A stretch of DNA of 64,000 bases from Chondrus crispus (GCF_000350225.1 NW_005179000.1:70351-134350); one strand, 5' to 3'; positions 1 to 10,841 are shown, counted from the first letter of the stretch. Notes: a model not told the origin generated them from the letters alone. Program-made: numbers and translations.

Positions 1-787
1 GTGAGTCCCAACATGTCAGCAGCGTTGTGATCAAAAACTTCAGCAACAGGTATGCTGTCTCCTGTCGACGAGGGCATGTGCCCTAGTCGCTGAAAATATG
101 TAGTTTGAACGTAGTTGTTAAGGGAAAAGGGCTTGAAGAAGAGAAACAAGATAATACAGAGTCGAGAGGAGATACCAAGGGTAGTATGTGTAAAAGTGGA
201 CGAGCAAGATCTTGATCTTGCTCGTGAATGGAACGGCGGCAATGGTGCCAACAACGCCGCCGTGAACAGTACCGAACCCTAAATGGCGCTGCCAAGTAAT
301 CCGCCAGACCCGCCAGACCCGCCAGACGCCAATGCGTGACCGTGACATAGTGCGTCTTCTTTTCGTTCCACTTCACGGTGGAACGCTACAGCCAATAGCC
401 TGAGATCAACAAGGGCCATCTCGTATTGGTTCACTGCGACTATGAACTACTGTATTCCTATTGCGATGACCGCTTCAACACGCCGTCAGGGGTGGAGTGG
501 CACGTGGGGCGCGTGGGGCGCGTGGGGCGCGTGGGGGCGGCCCGCTTTGAGGCGCCGTCAGGGGTGGTGTGGCCATGGGTTGGCCCGCTCGAAGGCGCCG
601 TAAGGGTGGGGTGTCCCTCTTCTACCCCTTCTACCCCACTCAACAACGCTCGTTCACCCCTGCAGTTTCCCGTATTGACAGGTGAGATCACCTGGCGACA
701 AATTGACCTCTGATTGGTTTAATTTGCAAATCTGTCATTTTGTCCGACTTCTGAACGCACCCAGTAAGAAGCTTTAATTAAACTGAA
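1..787. other. Intergenic, short GC-rich tandem repeats
   Basis: No gene is supported here. A nine-base unit (cgccagacc) is repeated three times at about 301-329, and gcgcgtgggg is repeated at about 506-535. Around 480-615 a longer degenerate unit beginning cgccgt(c/a)aggggtgg occurs three times. Small open frames exist on both strands but are built from these repeats. Confidence 0.6.
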
Positions 788-1329
788 TACAGGCGACCCC
801 CTCAATTAGTGCACCCCGTGCCATGCGCATTCTTTGTCCACTATCTTCAATGTGCTTTATCTAAGGGGCTTGCTAAAAAGTACTTCACGGGGCAACGAAA
901 TGTTCCGTTACCACCGTCTGCCGTCCCTGACGCTTCGTGTGTTCATTATAGACACGGCTCAACTCTCGCTTAGCAAGATGTTGCATATCGTTCTTGGAGA
1001 GCAATTGAAATCACGCTGCAAATCGACGTCCCGAGCACCCTGTGAAAGTCGCCGCAGCACCTCCTCTTTTTGCGAAAGGGTAAGGCGGGTTCTTGACGCC
1101 CTGGATGCTGGTTCAGTTGTGCTCATTGTGTGATTAGTTGTTCGAAAATGCATAAGGTTGCTGGGATCTGTAAAAGAATGGAACCCGCTCTCTACGGACG
1201 GCGATGACCATTGTGTTCCCGTGAACATACGTGTACACCTGTACAAAGTCGTGCCAAGCTATCAGAGGGTGCATTAAAGTCCAATATGCACTAACTAAAA
1301 GTGCACTAATTAAGAGGCCCCCCCCGTAG
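788..1329 (-). mobile_element. Non-autonomous pogo/Tc-like DNA transposon
   Basis: The two ends are imperfect inverted repeats. The left end reads TA then CAGGCGACCCCCTC followed by AATTAGTGCAC (to 814), and the right end, read on the minus strand from 1329, gives TA then CGGGGGGGG followed by CCTCTTAATTAGTGCAC. Flanking TA dinucleotides fit the TA target preference of Tc1/mariner/pogo elements. The 540-bp body keeps only a remnant of the transposase DNA-binding domain, so it would need a helper. Exact ends are uncertain by a few bases because of the G run. Confidence 0.55.
959..1126 (-). pseudogene. Transposase helix-turn-helix remnant
   Basis: A 55-residue frame starting at an ATG reads like the N-terminal helix-turn-helix of pogo/CENP-B-type transposases: LTLSQKEEVLRRLSQGA, then a turn, then a recognition-helix-like stretch ending SPRTICNIL. 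It stops soon after, with no catalytic domain downstream. It lies inside the inverted-repeat element at 788-1329, which supports its being a deletion derivative. A host DNA-binding micropeptide is possible but unlikely. Confidence 0.45.
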
Positions 1330-3841
1330 TAAGATATTTGGATCAATGTTTACATGTGCGTTGCGAGTCAATATTCGTGCACTACTGTACACACGACGGC
1401 ACACGTGTCACACTTGCGCCGGCGGACGATTGCAAGCCCGCCGACGCCGCCCACTCCCCGCTCTGTATTTAGCGCCGTCCCGCCGTCCTGTAGCCAGACG
1501 CCCGGTCAAGGGGGACATCAGTAAAAGTGAAAAGGCTACTTTCGTCTTTCCCTTTACGCGTCTGCTCGCTCCGCCTCATTCCCCTTTTCGCCTCCATTTC
1601 CAGACGCCCGCTCCCACGCCGGCCAGACGTCCCTCGCGAGAGTTTGACCTCTCGTACCCTGGCCGCGGCCTCGCGACTTTCAGTGACATTGCGCTCCATA
1701 CGTGTCAGCCGGAAGTTCGATTGGCAAAATATTCGCATAAGCAGAGCAGTCAACTACCCTTGGGTAAGGGTACACTGCAGCTCTCTGACCTGGCGCAGTG
1801 TTCTGTCTTGCGGCGGAAGATGGCAGTTGATCCAAAAACATGCCGCAGAAGGAAGCATATCAGTCAACTACAGAAACGCCATGTGCAACCTGATTGACTT
1901 ACCGATATTTGAGATAAAATAGCGTCATGCAGGACGAATGTCCGATGTAAACCGCCGCACTATAGGCCATCCTTTGTCGACATAGTGATCCCCACAGTGT
2001 GTACATACTGTACATAGCTCTGAATTTTGATCTCGCCGCAGGTGGTGCTACTGGTGAAACCCTGAACGCACAAAGAGAGGACGTTTCGTTTTGAACCATT
2101 TTAGGTTCTCAATAGGGGATGCGAAAACCGCAATGTCCGTCATCTCATACGGCATCCAACTGTTTCATGAAACTTCTGAGAGGATCACTGTGGGAGAATT
2201 GTTGCTTTGCGAAGCAACGGTGGTCGTGAGCCAGATCGTGACAGAGGCCGTACCGTGCAACCAACGTGGAATCACTACTATTTCCTCGCCGCATAATATT
2301 TTTAGGCAACATGTGAGAGACTGTTTTTAAAATAATTTTGGTGATACTGTAGCACACTCTACTCTTTTAGGCACCTCGACATAGACGGTCATGGGTTCTT
2401 CAAACTGCATCAAAAAAACTTGTAAGCCCCACAGCTGTGGGTAGTGCGCAAGGGGAGCCGAGAGAGAATTGCCAAAAAATTGAGAGGAGCGAAAGTTGAT
2501 GGCGCTCATTGAATTGCCCAATCTTTATGCGACAACAATGTGTGTCACGGCAAATGTCCTTCTACAGCATTCGGTAATTGCATGATGAGGACATAAAGAA
2601 CGACTTTCAGTTACTGGTCGTATCCGATTGAGTATGTTTTTCTACCAATGAGAAAAGACTATCCGGAACCTTTCAGGCACATGTTGGGGCACCACGTCAC
2701 GCATGATATTATGTACGCTGATATGATTGGCTATGTGAAAAGCTATTCAAGGCGGCCTAATGGTCAGGATCTCATGTCCAGTTCACCTAAAACTCCTTTG
2801 TCGGAATTACAATCCTCCAACTGATGAACGTCGTCACTCCCAAAAGGAAAACGTCCTAGCACACTACAGTACAGCAATTCCTCTCACACAGATGGCTGTA
2901 ACTTCATATCATGGAAGGCCACGTCAGCAGCTTTAAAGACTCGTCTCCTGCGGTAAGGTAGGACGATTTCTTCGCCTTATAAACACGAGAGGTGACAACG
3001 TCCCTGCCTGTGGCTCTCTACTCGTACAAACTAACTTTAGACATTACTACAATGGTCCTTTATGACCTACAGCACTGTTCTGTATTTGGTGCAGTATTAT
3101 TCTGCATATTCCTTTTTCGAAACTCTGCAATGCTTCGATATTTGGTGCTTGTGCTACCCTTCGAAGGGTAAGACCTGGTCGTCGGCATCATGAATGAGAG
3201 GAGGCGTTGGGTGACCGCTAAATATAGTACCTGTACAGTCTTTTGGTCTCTGGAGAAGACTCGTTAAAAATGAGGTGCACGGAAAAATCCCAGAGAAAGA
3301 AAAAGTGGGGCCAGCGATTGCCTTGCTTACTGATCATATAAGGAAACTGAAGCCGCTGAAGTTGGTGTCAGCCCAGGGTGACGCAGAACACGTGCGACAG
3401 TCTTTTGACCCCGCGATGACATTGTGTGTTGCACTGTTCGGCTTAAACCGCTGGCTATTTCTCAAAGAATCGTGTTGCCACGATCTGTCAGCAGATCGTA
3501 CAGTGCCTTTTCCCAATACAGCGCTGTGCTGTTGCTGCCTTTCCGAGGCTCCTGTAACAGTTCATGATAAAATGTGGCAAGTGACCGTTTTTTTCTAGGC
3601 ATGTCTGGTGAAAAGGCCGTATCTTACCAAGTCCTTCACCGATTTTGACTTTTTAAAGCTCAATGAACACATAAAGCGCGCATATAGCTTTACAACGGTA
3701 ACGAAATCACATCATGTGTTCATTCAAGGGAATGAAGTCACTTAAATGAACCCCTTTTACAGGTCTGAATCGCATGGAAACTAATTTGGCAACCTCAAAT
3801 AATGGCCGTGGCCCGAAAAAAACTCTTTATTCTAACAGCGC
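1330..3841. other. Intergenic, no supported gene
   Basis: I see no recognisable coding sequence. Open frames of 60-183 residues are present but none resembles a family or has a convincing start context. A near-perfect palindrome, CTACCCTTCGAAGGGTA, lies at 3154-3170; a full 18-base copy recurs at 12123-12140. Confidence 0.5.
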
Positions 3842-4186
3842 GTTAACTATTTTGGCAAACATAAACTATTTTGGCAACGCACTGCTTCCCTTTTTTGCCG
3901 CACTTTTCCGGAATGGCGATGATGGGCGGCTATCGATCGATATGGAAAAGCATATTACTTGTAATGGCATGGCACAGCCTGGATTTTTGGCGGACAAGCG
4001 AAAGTACTGTAATGGGCTTTCGAATGGCGGTAAAAACAGAAAAGGCGCGCAGGTTGTAATCAGTCACAGAGCTACCAAGGTTAGCAAGTGGCGGGGGCGG
4101 ATCTGGGTGACTCGGTTTCGGAAAAGTGCGGCAAAAAGGGGAAGCAGGCGTTGCCAAAATAGTTTATGTTTGCCAAAATAGTTAAC
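3842..4186. mobile_element. Fold-back MITE with about 73-bp inverted repeats
   Basis: The first 73 bases (3842-3914) and the reverse complement of 4114-4186 match almost throughout, apart from scattered mismatches. Each arm begins GTTAACTATTTTGGC and contains the motif AACTATTTTGGCAA twice. The outermost TTAA on both sides could be a TTAA target duplication, as in piggyBac-type elements, or simply part of the arm. There is no coding capacity in the 200-bp centre. Confidence 0.7.
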
Positions 4187-5022
4187 GGACTGTTATGCAG
4201 TCAAGCTACAGAATGAACAGAGTTTTGAGTTGTGGGAAGCAACGAGGTCAACCAAGTGGAACAGGTTTTCAAAGCATAGAAAGAGGCCAGATTGCCGGGG
4301 GTTTCTGACACTTGTTTGAGACAACAATTTGCTTTCTCGCCATAGGAGTTGTGTGATTGTGGTCATACGAAAAGAATTACGGTACCCTTGGCTGATGTTG
4401 TCACGGTTTTTGATATGTAACATTTGTGCAGTTCTACGGCACGTATTTACACCTGCAGAAGCCTTGCGTAAAGTCTTGAGGCTTTACATTTCCATCAATA
4501 TCCCCCGGAGGTGGCGTTACCGCACATCCAGAAAATCCCTATAATGACGGCCCGATTGTCAAGCAAGCACTGTTCAAACAAGCCTTGTTGAACAGCCTGG
4601 GCGACGTTTCTCTCCTGCGCTCCTAATGACCAACCGCGCGAACATGCACAATATTCCACAGGTTTCCTTTGGTTAATTGTCAGAGCAAAAATGAGGACAG
4701 CGTGGGTTCTCCATAATTGCATCCCTTGTATGGCTATGGTGCACATTCGCTTGAGTACGACAGGAGTACTGGTACTGTATGAGCCTTTGAGAACCAGGGC
4801 ACTAACCCGCTGCCCCGATCTTATCATTGCGCTCTTCTCTCAACCACCCACTGAGGCGTCCGAGCTTCAATGACCCACCAACTGCCACTCTTGTGTTTCG
4901 CACTGAACAAACACTGTACTGGCCTGAAGTCGGTTTGAAGCCCACCCTCTAGCCCGGTTTTGCAATTTGGCTCTCGCATCCACGCAACCGAATCTGAATC
5001 TCTTCTGTCCGAGAAGCTCGCA
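4187..5022. other. Intergenic / upstream of membrane protein gene
   Basis: No supported gene. Short open frames on both strands lack family similarity. The 300 bases before 5023 should hold the promoter of the membrane protein gene, but I see no clear TATA box. Confidence 0.4.
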
Positions 5023-6183
5023 ATGGCATCGCAGAAGGAATTGTCATATGATGCCGAATCTCTAACATTATTCGAGATCCCGCTGAGGTCAGAGATTTCA
5101 AATCTTCTCAACTTTTTGGTTCTTGACATCATCTTTTTGCCATTCATCATGTACACTTCGGGGAAACTCGCTGGGTATGTGAATACTGAAATGCTACGAA
5201 AGCGGGGCGCCATCACGCTGAAGGAATTCGACATACCCCTGATAGGGGGCGGGATGGTAATGGCTCAAGGATGGCGCCGGACTTTATTCATTTTGCTGCG
5301 ATTGTCAGTCGTTGTAGCTGTCGCTGTTAGCAACTTTGGTCTTGAAGGGCGAAACAGTACCGTTACTATTACTCGATCAGGTATTGTGCGAGTGCCAGGG
5401 GTTCTTGCGGACGCGAACAGGACAATCACAGAAGTTGTCTTGCCGCTGGTTCGGTGCAACAGACGGATCGATGAAAATACACTCCGCAAAGGATCAGTCG
5501 TGGATGGCAGATGCTACGCAGACATTCCGGATTTCGCCGTCGTTCGTTCTAGGACGGTTCATGAGACTCTTAATGCCTCCGCGCTGAACTGCGTACCGTC
5601 TTACAATTGTGATAACACACCTTATCCGACGACAACGTACCGTTGTGACAAGTCAGACGTGGTCTGCAGTGGGGTACCGGAAACTGCGGGTTGTAGCAAC
5701 CAAGAGGGAATGAAAAGAAACACGTTTGGGTTGCTCGAGTGCCAATCAGTCTCGTATGGGCCGCAAGATGACTACGCTTTCTTTTGCACAGGCCAGCCTG
5801 GCGTCGCAATGCCAGGGACTTCTGGTCCCCTTGCGAACTGTTACGCATATGAGGTGAAACGTGCAGATGTGGAGAGATGGAATGAGACTTTTCCAAGCAT
5901 CACTGCCATGGTCGGAAAAGCGATGTTTGCATCTGCCTATGGTGCCGAAAGACAGGTTCAGGTCACAGTTCCCAGTGATGATCGCCCTCCTGTGACTGGT
6001 GTTCGAATGAGGTGGGTCTTGTCCATTGCATGGATTATTGCCGTGGCGTCTTTGTTCAGCCTGTGGATCCTATTCTACATGTACCATGACGTGAAGGAGA
6101 TAATTCATGATGAGGGCGGTTTAGTAAGCGAGCTACAGAAGAGAATGGACTTGGATGTCCAGATGACGAATGATCTCATATGA
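5023..6183 (+). CDS. Orphan three-span membrane protein A
   Basis: I do not recognise a named family. The 386-residue product has two hydrophobic spans near residues 27-46 and 87-105, a roughly 220-residue loop, and a third span near residues 330-352 followed by a short tail. The loop carries ten cysteines and several N-x-S/T sites, so it is probably extracytoplasmic and disulphide-bonded. I chose the ATG at 5023; the open frame runs further upstream without an ATG. The gene faces a divergent paralogue at 6747-7877 tail to tail. Shared landmarks are the KLAG motif, RKRG/NKRG, GWRR, the ten cysteines, WNET, AYGA(E/K)R and a C-terminal VQMTN. No enzyme motif is visible, so its function is unknown; a surface receptor or adhesion role is only a guess. 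Confidence 0.8.
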   Translation: MASQKELSYDAESLTLFEIPLRSEISNLLNFLVLDIIFLPFIMYTSGKLAGYVNTEMLRKRGAITLKEFDIPLIGGGMVMAQGWRRTLFILLRLSVVVAVAVSNFGLEGRNSTVTITRSGIVRVPGVLADANRTITEVVLPLVRCNRRIDENTLRKGSVVDGRCYADIPDFAVVRSRTVHETLNASALNCVPSYNCDNTPYPTTTYRCDKSDVVCSGVPETAGCSNQEGMKRNTFGLLECQSVSYGPQDDYAFFCTGQPGVAMPGTSGPLANCYAYEVKRADVERWNETFPSITAMVGKAMFASAYGAERQVQVTVPSDDRPPVTGVRMRWVLSIAWIIAVASLFSLWILFYMYHDVKEIIHDEGGLVSELQKRMDLDVQMTNDLI

Positions 6184-6746
6184 GGTAAATCGCTTGTCTA
6201 GACACTGCGTGAGAAGGCCGGTAGACGGAAGCTGATTTCAGGCGAAGTACAACATCAAGTCTGCTAGTATCATCTTACTGTGCTGGTTACCTCACACCTT
6301 CGGCTCTGCAATGGGATTGCTTCTTGTAGACCACAGATTCCCCAAAACAGCGATCACGTGGGGAACCGTATCAGTGAAACTCGTGTTAGTGAAGCCTTCG
6401 ACACAACCCACACACGCCAGTTGTAAAATATCACATATTTACGTAATCGAATTGATCGTGACAGTCATCACTCTAAAGAAGACGATATGAACTTCACCTG
6501 ACGTCGTTCCATACTCCTCGCAATACAAGAAGCATCATGTGTGAGGTATGGGCAGAGTCAGAAGACATTAGTGTCTACTTCCTTCTGTACGCACTTGAAG
6601 TGCAGCACAATTGGGTACAGCAGCATATGGTCCCGCAGATTCTTGCTTTAAGGTGAAGTAATATCCACACACAAACACATACATATGTTCAAGTTCCAAA
6701 TTTACTAAAATAAATAAAGAGCTTCCTACTCTCCCGAATGCACTTT
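6184..6746. other. Shared 3' region between convergent paralogues
   Basis: About 560 bases separate the two stop codons. No coding sequence is supported. An AATAAATAAA stretch near 6709-6718 lies on the plus strand and could serve as a polyadenylation signal for the upstream gene. Confidence 0.4.
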
Positions 6747-7877
6747 TCAATCACAGAAGATAGTATGTCCGACCCCTCCCCCTGGTTCGTCGTTATCGCC
6801 ATTCGTCATTTGCACTAGTTGTACCGGCTTGCCGAGGAGTTGCAGAAGGCCGTGTTCATCTTGAGCAACTGCTTTGGAGCCTTCCCAACACTGCTGGAAG
6901 ACGACGTAAGCTGTTAAGGCTAGACACACACCGACTGTCATAGAGGCTGGGATGATCCATAAGAGACTAACATCAGTGACAACTCGTGATTTTTCCGAAA
7001 GGGTGACGTTCTGCATGCGCTTCGCTCCATAAGCGGTAGCAAACACCGATGACATCCCGTTGTCAAACGACTCCTTCAGTAACTCGTATGTTTCGTTCCA
7101 ATGGACTATGTCTTCACGGTTTGCAACAAAGTGTCGACATTGGTTCATCTCTACGAGCGAATCCGCAACAATGTTTCCGGAATTGCAAAAATAGGCCCCC
7201 TCATTATCATCGTCATAGGAAATTCCAGCACATGAGTTCGGCACGATGCCCTGAGGGTCGGGACACTCTGTGTCCTTGGATACACCGTTGCAGTAGAGCT
7301 CAACAGTCTCACATCTGTACATGGTTCTTTGGCAGTCCTTTGATGTTATTGTGCATAGATGCATAGGCGCGGTCCGTTCAACAAAAGGGGCAGACATTTC
7401 GTGGATAGTGACGTAGTCTTTTATCTCAGTGAAACATTCGTTGTCGATCACAGAGCCAAAGACGAACAAATCTCCTACTTGTTCGTTGCATTCAATGTGA
7501 TCGCCCAGAGCAGAGATGGAGTCTTCCTGTTTCAGGTCGAAAGGACCTGGTACACGAATCACAGCTTCTCGAATCACATCATCTTCAACCGTACGTCCCT
7601 CAATGCCGAGATTTGCCACTGCGACAAAGATGAGAATGGCGAGACGAAGTCCGATGAGGCATCTTCTGCGCCACCCAGCAGACATGACCAGGCTACCACC
7701 AATGGCAGGTATTTTGTACTCAACCAAGTCGACGGTACCGCGCTTGTTTAAGGCCTCGTTGTTGGAAAATCCTGCAAGTTTGCTGGACATGAACAGGGCA
7801 TAGGGAAGAAGAACGATGTCCAGGAGAATAAAATTGACAACATTCAAAACTTCGGAGGGGATTTCAACTCGGACCAT
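6747..7877 (-). CDS. Orphan three-span membrane protein B
   Basis: This 376-residue protein is a paralogue of the gene at 5023-6183 and has the same plan: two N-terminal spans (about residues 12-32 and 73-92), a ten-cysteine loop with glycosylation sites, a third span near residues 308-332 and a short acidic tail with VQMTN. The ATG at 7877 is clear and the N terminus aligns with the start of the conserved region of the first copy, which has a slightly longer leader. Overall identity looks low (perhaps a quarter to a third by eye), so the duplication is old even though the copies remain adjacent. The tail-to-tail order suggests an inverted local duplication. Function is unknown. Confidence 0.8.
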   Translation of the reverse strand: MVRVEIPSEVLNVVNFILLDIVLLPYALFMSSKLAGFSNNEALNKRGTVDLVEYKIPAIGGSLVMSAGWRRRCLIGLRLAILIFVAVANLGIEGRTVEDDVIREAVIRVPGPFDLKQEDSISALGDHIECNEQVGDLFVFGSVIDNECFTEIKDYVTIHEMSAPFVERTAPMHLCTITSKDCQRTMYRCETVELYCNGVSKDTECPDPQGIVPNSCAGISYDDDNEGAYFCNSGNIVADSLVEMNQCRHFVANREDIVHWNETYELLKESFDNGMSSVFATAYGAKRMQNVTLSEKSRVVTDVSLLWIIPASMTVGVCLALTAYVVFQQCWEGSKAVAQDEHGLLQLLGKPVQLVQMTNGDNDEPGGGVGHTIFCD

Positions 7878-8515
7878 GTCTGCCCGCCGAAACGAAGAAG
7901 CGTGCTAGCGGAATGTGAAGAAGGACGATTGTGGTCGATGGGGCCAGAGCACCTGCGATTTCTAGATACGTTGGAAGCGCTCACCGCAGTAAGTTTCAAC
8001 AGCGATGGAGAAGAGAGCAGCGAGATACAAGGCTGATGTGAGGATATGCAGTCTACCTTGCTAGATTGCGTTGTATGCAAATATGAGTTGAGATGTGTGC
8101 GGCACGGCGGATAGGTGCGTAGAGAATGAGGGCAAGCACTGGCGGCTCCAGTACTGATATAATATCTCATGGGAGGCTATGTTGGTTGATGTAAACGTAA
8201 ATCAGCTGCACATAATTCGGGGTTTGAGTAATTGTAAAGTACAGTAGTAGGAGGGACAATTCAGGCGTTGAGATGAGGGATTTCATTCGGAAGTGAAAGG
8301 TGATAGAGTTGCGACGGTACAGAGCGCCGGGGCGGTGGGGACGGAAGGCCTGTCTGCTGCTCAATAATAGAACAAGGGAAAAGAATAAAGGCATGCGGTG
8401 GAGGAGGCTTGCACGTGACACCAGGAGTTGAGAATGCCTCCCCTGCATACTGTTTTATATGATGCGAATAAATTGAAAGCATGACAAATTTCCGAGACTG
8501 GACTACCGTATTCCG
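7878..8515. other. Intergenic upstream of membrane protein B
   Basis: No supported gene; contains the presumed promoter of the minus-strand membrane protein. Open frames here are short and without similarity. Confidence 0.4.
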
Positions 8516-8632
8516 GGATATGCACGTGGAGAGAATATGATTGTTTCCAATCATGTTCTCTCCACGTGCATATCCAGTCCTGAGGTTTGCGAATATGATT
8601 GTTTCCAATCATGTTCGCAAACCTCAGGACTG
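8516..8632. repeat. Two adjacent long hairpins sharing one core
   Basis: Hairpin one has 28-base arms (8516-8543 and 8548-8575) and hairpin two has 27-base arms (about 8575-8601 and 8606-8632). Each has a single arm mismatch and the same four-base loop tttc. The inner 26 bases, gaatatgattg-tttc-caatcatgttc, are identical in both, whereas the outer stems are unrelated to each other. Confidence 0.9.
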
Positions 8633-9904
8633 TATTGCAGGCTCCCAAGTATCCACAAAGGATCTCTCTTCCCACCCCAGCTAGCCCGTATCTGGAGTTG
8701 CGTATCTGTTTACAATCCCCCACTTCTCTTCAAGCCCAACGAACACGCTGTCCGTCGTGATGCAATCCGTCTATGCAGTTCAATGATGTACATAATACAC
8801 GCTTCACCAAGCAAATCGCGTCAAAGCACGGGAGCAAGGTGTGAACACGCTGAGTGATGTTCGGCTCAACATGGCACCTGTCAAAGCCAAATCTATCCGC
8901 ATCTCAACCAGCCCTGCCTGCATTACAGTAGTGGCACGAAGCTACGATTGTACCGTACCCATGCAGTTATTTTTGGCAGTTGCTTGCTTGTGCTTCTTCT
9001 ATGTGAACAACACTAACAACTCTGTACTGTTCTCATGGACCCGTTGTCGTGTGTGGTTCTCTGTACAGTACAGTACTGTACTCAGACTCTTTCTGCGTGT
9101 CCCAGCGAAAAGATGCTGTTTTCAACCTGGGAGTGGAAGTCGTCAGAGGTACAGTACAGAAATTAAAGTAACTGCATCGCTTCCGTCCCTCCGTTCTTAT
9201 TCAATAAAGCAACCAAAGTTTGTTGTGCCAATATGTGAGCTTCAACAACAATCGGCGCCAACACAGCAAAGCTGTAACAAGAAACACAGCCATGATTGAG
9301 GTTTGGAATTTAGGGGCAACACCATTCAACCCCCTAGAAGAGGAGTGCCCCACACATGCTGTGGAGAGGATGCACCACGGTCGGTAGTTGCTCGAAAGAA
9401 TAAACCGCCATGGCGGTTGTTGGGCATCTGGCAGCACTCATCATGTGCCCATTCGCGCATATTCTTTGGTTGTTTGCTCATGATACATGCCAGCGCTGGA
9501 GACTTTGAGAAATTTCCACTGGACAAATAGGGGAAAAGAAGTGGAGGTTTATTCTTCCATGTCCAGAATGAAGTCAGGCACAGTCTTCTCTATTCCCAGC
9601 AGAAAAGCAGTTCTCGAGGCTTCTAAAGAGTCTTTCGTATAAATAAAGGGCATACAGCGGATTGCGAAATGTCGGAGATGCCATCAGTATGTTAATGCAT
9701 AGCGATGGATACAGTGTGGAGAACAGTAGTCAAGGCAATGCAACCTGGAACGACAAGGCAGCACTGGGCGGCGCAGGAGCATCACAACCAGTATGGCACG
9801 GTTGTATCCGCACAGGAAGTACGCATCTGTACTGAAGGGAAGTATGAAGGGAAGTATGGGAAGTATGAACGAAAGAAAGCTATAAACAATGGGGCGCGTA
9901 CTTA
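8633..9904. other. Intergenic, GTAC-rich microrepeats
   Basis: No supported gene. A run of overlapping gtacagtac and gtactgtac units lies near 9061-9084. Open frames of up to 152 codons have no family resemblance and are read as chance. Confidence 0.45.
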
Positions 9905-10097
9905 GGTACCTCGGTTTCACTGGGTTGTAAGGCCAATGCTCGTTGAGCTTCTTCGACACCTTGTAACGCGACAAGGCCTTCGACGGGGGCGTCGCAACGC
10001 AGCCCGACGGGATGAAATGAAATTAGCAGCGGTACGTCAACTGTGTCGCCCGATGGCTCGAAACACCTACACCGCTTCGGTCGCAACCGAGGCCGAT
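9905..10097. mobile_element. Fragment of Gypsy 3' non-coding region
   Basis: About 190 bases align with 63376-63570, the sequence just after the integrase of the retrotransposon at the right end of the window. Shared words in the same order include caatgctcg, cttcgacg, cgtcgcaacg, agcccg, tagcagcg, tgcccgatggc and tcggtcgcaacc. The fragment runs directly into the assembly gap. Confidence 0.75.
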
Positions 10098-10197
10098 NNN
10101 NNNNNNNNNNNNNNNNNNNNNNNNNNNNNNNNNNNNNNNNNNNNNNNNNNNNNNNNNNNNNNNNNNNNNNNNNNNNNNNNNNNNNNNNNNNNNNNNN
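10098..10197. other. Assembly gap (100 N)
   Basis: Exactly 100 unknown bases, the usual placeholder for a gap of unknown size. The left flank is retrotransposon sequence, so a collapsed repeat is a likely cause. Confidence 0.95.
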
Positions 10198-10258
10198 CAA
10201 ATTCTTTTTTTGGGACTCCCTGCCCCTTGGGGTATTGTAGTCCAAACACCGCCCGGGG

Positions 10259-10775
10259 GGGGGGGGGGGGGGGGGTCGCGATATAGTGCCATATTTGTTA
10301 GTGCCAGCTCCGATATAGTGCTACCCTTCCGCGGGTGGCACGAATTTTGAGCCAAAAACGAAGGGTCTCCAGGGAGGCAGTTGGATGGATATGTGTACTG
10401 CTCGAGAGCCGCTGCCGCCGCGGAAAGATATTATGCAGTTGCCAACTCGAATAGAGACTATGGCGGAAAAAGGCAGGGTCGATGATGCAATTGGACATCT
10501 GCAAAAGTGTAGGCTGGCATTTATGGCTGCGAAAAAGGAGGAAGTCAATGCAACGGCTCGGCAGCTACTAATAACAGAAATGCTTGATTAGAGTCTGTAG
10601 TGAAGATACAAAGCATGAGTGATGGCGTCCTGCGAGCGGTCTTTCTGAGCAGTGATGCGCAAGGAAGTGGCTGTAAAAAAGCCGTAAATCTCATTATCTA
10701 ACAGTGCCTGGTTTGATATAGTGCCGTTTTCGGCCCACTGACACAGGGTAGCACTATATCGCGACCCCCCCTGTA
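10259..10775 (+). mobile_element. Non-autonomous DNA transposon, GATATAGTGC ends
   Basis: The left end is a long G run followed by TCGCGATATAGTGC, and GATATAGTGCTACCC is repeated near 10311. Read on the minus strand from about 10775, the right end is TA, CAGGGGGGG, TCGCGATATAGTGC, TACCC. The pattern of TA, CAGG(G)n and then a subterminal AGTGC motif matches the element at 788-1329, suggesting two families of the same pogo-like class. The exact left end is blurred by the G run. Confidence 0.55.
10385..10591 (+). pseudogene. Short ORF inside DNA transposon, possible transposase C-terminal remnant
   Basis: A 68-residue frame (ATG at 10385) lies wholly within the inverted-repeat element at 10259-10775. 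It is predicted helical and charged, but I recognise no motif. Its position suggests it is what remains of the element's transposase gene. A chance frame is equally possible. Confidence 0.25.
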
Positions 10776-10841
10776 CTGTATACAGAGCTGTATGGTGGAA
10801 ACAACTGGCCTGGCTGTCAGAGCCCGACATGTACTGTAATG

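Noticed and set aside
1346-1922. Overlapping plus-strand frames of 183 and 131 codons
   Set aside because: Arg/Pro-rich, no family resemblance, no splice or start support, and they overlap each other in different frames.
8841-9299. 152-codon plus-strand frame
   Set aside because: Composition is not protein-like across its length, it covers a GTAC microrepeat, and there is no recognisable domain.
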